64,000 nt of DNA from Pseudaestuariivita atlantica. Its GTDB lineage: Bacteria > Pseudomonadota > Alphaproteobacteria > Rhodobacterales > Rhodobacteraceae. The stretch covers positions 434,001 through 498,000 of the forward strand of contig NZ_AQQZ01000003.1 of the NCBI RefSeq assembly GCF_001205715.1, in the 5' to 3' direction. Shown here piece by piece: positions 61,783 through 64,000 of this stretch. Made by a program: the position numbers and the translations under genes. A model generated the notes under the pieces. The model worked only from the letters and a program-made list of their open reading frames with translations. It was not told where the DNA came from and did not search any database. Each line of letters begins with the position of its first letter. Position 1 is the stretch's first letter.

Positions 61783-62787
61783 ATGACATTCTTCAAAACG
61801 CTTGCCGCCGGTGTGGTGGCTGGCGCGATGACGGTGGCCACGGGCGCATTCGCGCAGGACACCGATTACGTGCTGAACACCGCCTCGACCGGGGGCACCT
61901 ATCACCCGGTGGGCACCGCGATCTCGACCTTGACCAAGGTCAAGCTGCTGCCCAAGCAGAAATTCTCGCTCACCGCCGTGAACTCGGCCGGGTCGGGCGC
62001 GAACGTGCAGGCGCTGGGTGCGGGCACCGCCGATTTCGCCATCCTGCAGGGCCTGTTCGGGTCCTACGCCGCGACGGGCACCGGCCCGGTGACGGAGCCG
62101 CAGGAGAACCTGCGCTCGGTCACGATGCTGTGGCAGAACGTGGAGCAGTTCATCCTGTCAAACGACTGGGTGGAGACCGGCACCGTGGCCGACCTCGTGC
62201 CGGCCAGGGGCCAGGCAATGGCGATGGGTCGCCAGAACTCGGGCACGATCGGGTCGAACCGGGTGCTTCTGGCAGGCCTCGGCATCAACATGGACGAGGA
62301 TTACGAGCTGGTCTACGCGGGCTACGGCCCGTCCGCAGACGCGATGGCCAACGGCCAGGCGATTGGCGGCGGTTTCGGTGCCGGCCCCCCGACGGGCGCG
62401 GTGACCAAGCTGTTCGCCAGCAACGGTGACAAGTTCACCATGCTGCAGATCACGCCCGAACAGGGTGCCGCCATGGATGGCGGGCGCAACCTGTGGGTGC
62501 CCTACACCATCGCGGCAGGCACCTATCCCGGCCAGGACGCGGATATCGCGACCATCGCGCAGCCGAACTTCCTGGCCGTGAACGCGTCGGTCGACGAAGA
62601 GCACGTCTACCAGGTGACCAAGGCGATGTACGAGAACCTGCCCTTCCTGCAGGCGATCCACCCCGCCACCAAGGCGATGGCGGTCGAGAACGCCATGGCC
62701 GGTCTTCCCGTGCCGCTGCACCCCGGTGCCGCGCGGTACTACATGGAAGTGGGCCTCGACGTGCCCGAGCGCCTGATGGCCAAGTAA
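61783..62787 (+). CDS. TAXI-type TRAP transporter solute-binding protein
   Basis: The 334-residue protein begins MTFFKTLAAGVVAGAMTVAT, a signal peptide ending near AFA, then DYVLNTASTGGTYHPVGTAI, the TAXI glycine signature. ILQGLFGSYAATGTGPVTE and WLVPYT-like segments near residue 240 belong to the ligand lobe. It delivers a ligand to the TRAP permease that follows. GGGAGG lies nine bases before the ATG. TAXI receptors bind amino or organic acids; the ligand is unknown. The MocR gene ends 142 bases upstream. Confidence 0.92.
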   Translation: MTFFKTLAAGVVAGAMTVATGAFAQDTDYVLNTASTGGTYHPVGTAISTLTKVKLLPKQKFSLTAVNSAGSGANVQALGAGTADFAILQGLFGSYAATGTGPVTEPQENLRSVTMLWQNVEQFILSNDWVETGTVADLVPARGQAMAMGRQNSGTIGSNRVLLAGLGINMDEDYELVYAGYGPSADAMANGQAIGGGFGAGPPTGAVTKLFASNGDKFTMLQITPEQGAAMDGGRNLWVPYTIAAGTYPGQDADIATIAQPNFLAVNASVDEEHVYQVTKAMYENLPFLQAIHPATKAMAVENAMAGLPVPLHPGAARYYMEVGLDVPERLMAK

Positions 62788-62830
62788 CCCGGACGGCCCC
62801 TTCCGAGATGTCGGAGGGGGCCATATGCAT

Positions 62831-62983
62831 GCGCGGAACCAAGGCCGAAGGCCGCCGCGCATCGCCGGGCCCTCCCACGGCCCGGCGATACATCCACCAC
62901 CTCCGCGTCGACCCGAACTCCTTCGGGCATGCCACCATGAAGTGCCCGGCAAGACCGGTCGGATCGCCGGACCAGGGCCCGAC
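62831..62983. repeat. Intergenic repeat element C2 with adjoining hairpin module
   Basis: Reverse hairpin module at 62831-62860 (inner stem GGCC/GGCC), ATC at 62861-62863, then a 120-base element at 62864-62983 whose ends are inverted (GCCGGGCCC at left, GGGCCCGAC at right). Layout and spacing match the element at 22349-22501. It sits between the receptor and permease genes, so it may be transcribed in the TRAP mRNA. Confidence 0.7.
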
Positions 62984-63010
62984 GTTGCGCGGCTTGGGAC
63001 AGGACCCCAC

Positions 63011-64000
63011 ATGACCACCACACCAGACATCCCCGAAGACGTCGCCCAGATGATGGCCGCGCGGCGTGAACGCTGGCTGACGCTGGACGGTGTGACCGAC
63101 AGCCCGCTGCGGCTGGCCATTGCCGCGCTCGCCGTCGCGTTCGGCGCGTGGCACGTCCTGACCAACGTCTGGCTGACCGAACCCGGCATGTGGCAGAACG
63201 CCATCCATTTCGCCGGTTTCGCCTTCTTCGCCAGCGTCATCTACTCGCCCTGGGGCGCGCGCGCCGACCAGCCGCGCTGGATCGCCGTGGACGTGATCTA
63301 TGGCCTTGCCGTGGCCGCCGCGGCCCTGTGGATCGCGGGGGCCGAGGACGGGTTGTACGAACGCACGCTGGCCGAGACGGGGCTGGCCTGGCAGTTCCGC
63401 ACGCTCGACATCCTGGCGGGCGGCCTGTTGATCTTTGCCGCGCTGGACCTGTCCAAGCGCGTGTCGGGCTGGGTGATCCCGATGCTGATCGTCATATCGC
63501 TGAGCTATATCCTGTTTCTCGGCAGCTACCTTCCGGGCGTGTTCCGCGCGGCCTCGCTGCCGATGAACGACGTGCTGTTCCGGACGCTGTTCAACGACGA
63601 GGGGATGTTCGGCATCCTCGCGTCGATCTCGTCCACCAACATCACGCTGTTCATGATCTTCGGCGGCTTCCTCGTGGCGTCGGGCGCGTCGGATTTCGTG
63701 ATCGAGATTTCGAAGGTCGTCGCCGGGCGCATCCGCGGCGGCGCGGCCTTCGTCGCGGTGTTGTCGAGCGCGCTGACCGGCACGATCAGCGGGTCGGCGA
63801 TTGCCAACACCGCCTCCACCGGGGTGATCACCATCCCGCTGATGAAGTCGAACGGGTTCCGCCCCAAGTTCGCCGCGGGGGTCGAGGCCGCGGCCTCTAC
63901 GGGCGGGCAGCTGATGCCGCCGATCATGGGGGCGGGCGCCTTCGTCATGGCGTCCTACACCGCGATCCCCTATGCCACGATCGTCACCGTTTCGATCATT
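63011..64000 (+). CDS. TRAP transporter fused permease (4TM-12TM), 3' end cut by window
   Basis: The frame starts MTTTPDIPEDVAQMMAARRE at 63011 and runs 330 codons to the window end without a stop. The N-terminus has four hydrophobic segments of the small-subunit part, and the rest starts the large DctM-like part: FMIFGGFLVASGASDFVIEI and then SGSAIANTASTGVITIPLMK, the TRAP signature. It takes ligand from the upstream TAXI protein and drives uptake with a sodium or proton gradient. The complete protein should exceed 600 residues. Confidence 0.92.
   Translation, partial: MTTTPDIPEDVAQMMAARRERWLTLDGVTDSPLRLAIAALAVAFGAWHVLTNVWLTEPGMWQNAIHFAGFAFFASVIYSPWGARADQPRWIAVDVIYGLAVAAAALWIAGAEDGLYERTLAETGLAWQFRTLDILAGGLLIFAALDLSKRVSGWVIPMLIVISLSYILFLGSYLPGVFRAASLPMNDVLFRTLFNDEGMFGILASISSTNITLFMIFGGFLVASGASDFVIEISKVVAGRIRGGAAFVAVLSSALTGTISGSAIANTASTGVITIPLMKSNGFRPKFAAGVEAAASTGGQLMPPIMGAGAFVMASYTAIPYATIVTVSII

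Noticed and set aside
59385-61862. An 825-codon open frame on the minus strand
   Set aside because: It overlaps the ArsR and MocR genes in antisense and shows no domain similarity.

Overview
The window looks like chromosomal DNA of a high-GC alphaproteobacterium of the Rhodobacteraceae (Roseobacter group). The pointers are the pheS/pheT arrangement, the Hsp20-DUF1150 pair, two Hint-domain proteins, DUF1244, a YdcH-type protein, TAXI-type TRAP transport and a taurine:pyruvate aminotransferase-like enzyme. It is core-genome-like, with many single-gene units on both strands. I see no prophage, insertion sequence, CRISPR array or rRNA operon, and one tRNA.

Layout. 0-8.6 kb: a cut Lrp/AsnC regulator, mscL, a glutathione transferase, YtoQ, then a minus-strand run pheS, secreted protein, secreted esterase, deiminase-family enzyme, 58-aa protein, pheT. 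8.7-11.1 kb: a membrane acyltransferase overlapping an SGNH hydrolase, and a glycosyltransferase. 11.1-13.3 kb: one unbroken frame joining a MarR-type winged helix to ATP sulfurylase and APS kinase, with paired inverted repeats upstream. 13.3-17.7 kb: DUF1244, N-formylglutamate amidohydrolase, pyruvate kinase, a small membrane protein, a repeat cluster, then rpmI-rplT. 17.8-24.3 kb: Hint protein, TerC, threonine dehydratase-like enzyme, PhzF, DUF1150/Hsp20, GAF protein. 24.4-29.4 kb: purEK, hisA, two DUF2147 proteins, a REP cluster, hisH, hisB, tRNA(CAU). 29.5-34.5 kb: beta-propeller protein, SDR plus iron-sulfur photolyase, second Hint protein, gloB. 34.7-43.6 kb: sugar-acid operon (kdgK, GMC oxidoreductase, HpcH/HpaI aldolase), an aminotransferase overlapping a formylglycine-generating enzyme, MarR, fused 2-oxoacid dehydrogenase E1, winged-helix regulator. 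43.8-51.7 kb: small secreted protein, ribbon-helix-helix protein, parE, VOC protein, nadE, DUF4386, exported MORN protein. 51.7-64 kb: repeat cluster, glycerate kinase, sulfotransferase, taurine aminotransferase, small enzymes with LysR/ArsR regulators, a MocR regulator and a TAXI-TRAP transporter cut by the window end.

Themes. Sulfur chemistry recurs: PAPS synthesis (Sat-CysC), a PAPS-type sulfotransferase, a sulfatase-activating enzyme and a taurine aminotransferase. The MocR regulator and TRAP transporter may belong to the taurine function, but that is inference.

The least explained structure is intergenic. A modular repeat of about 120 bp with inverted ends, a fixed GAT and a 30-31 nt hairpin occurs as two tandem arrays with a period near 222 bp (16.4 and 51.7 kb), two related single elements (22.4 and 62.8 kb) and deletion derivatives. 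A separate REP family with a GTAG foot occurs at 27.9 and 56.7 kb. The strongest single-gene oddity is the MarR-Sat-CysC frame with its paired operators.
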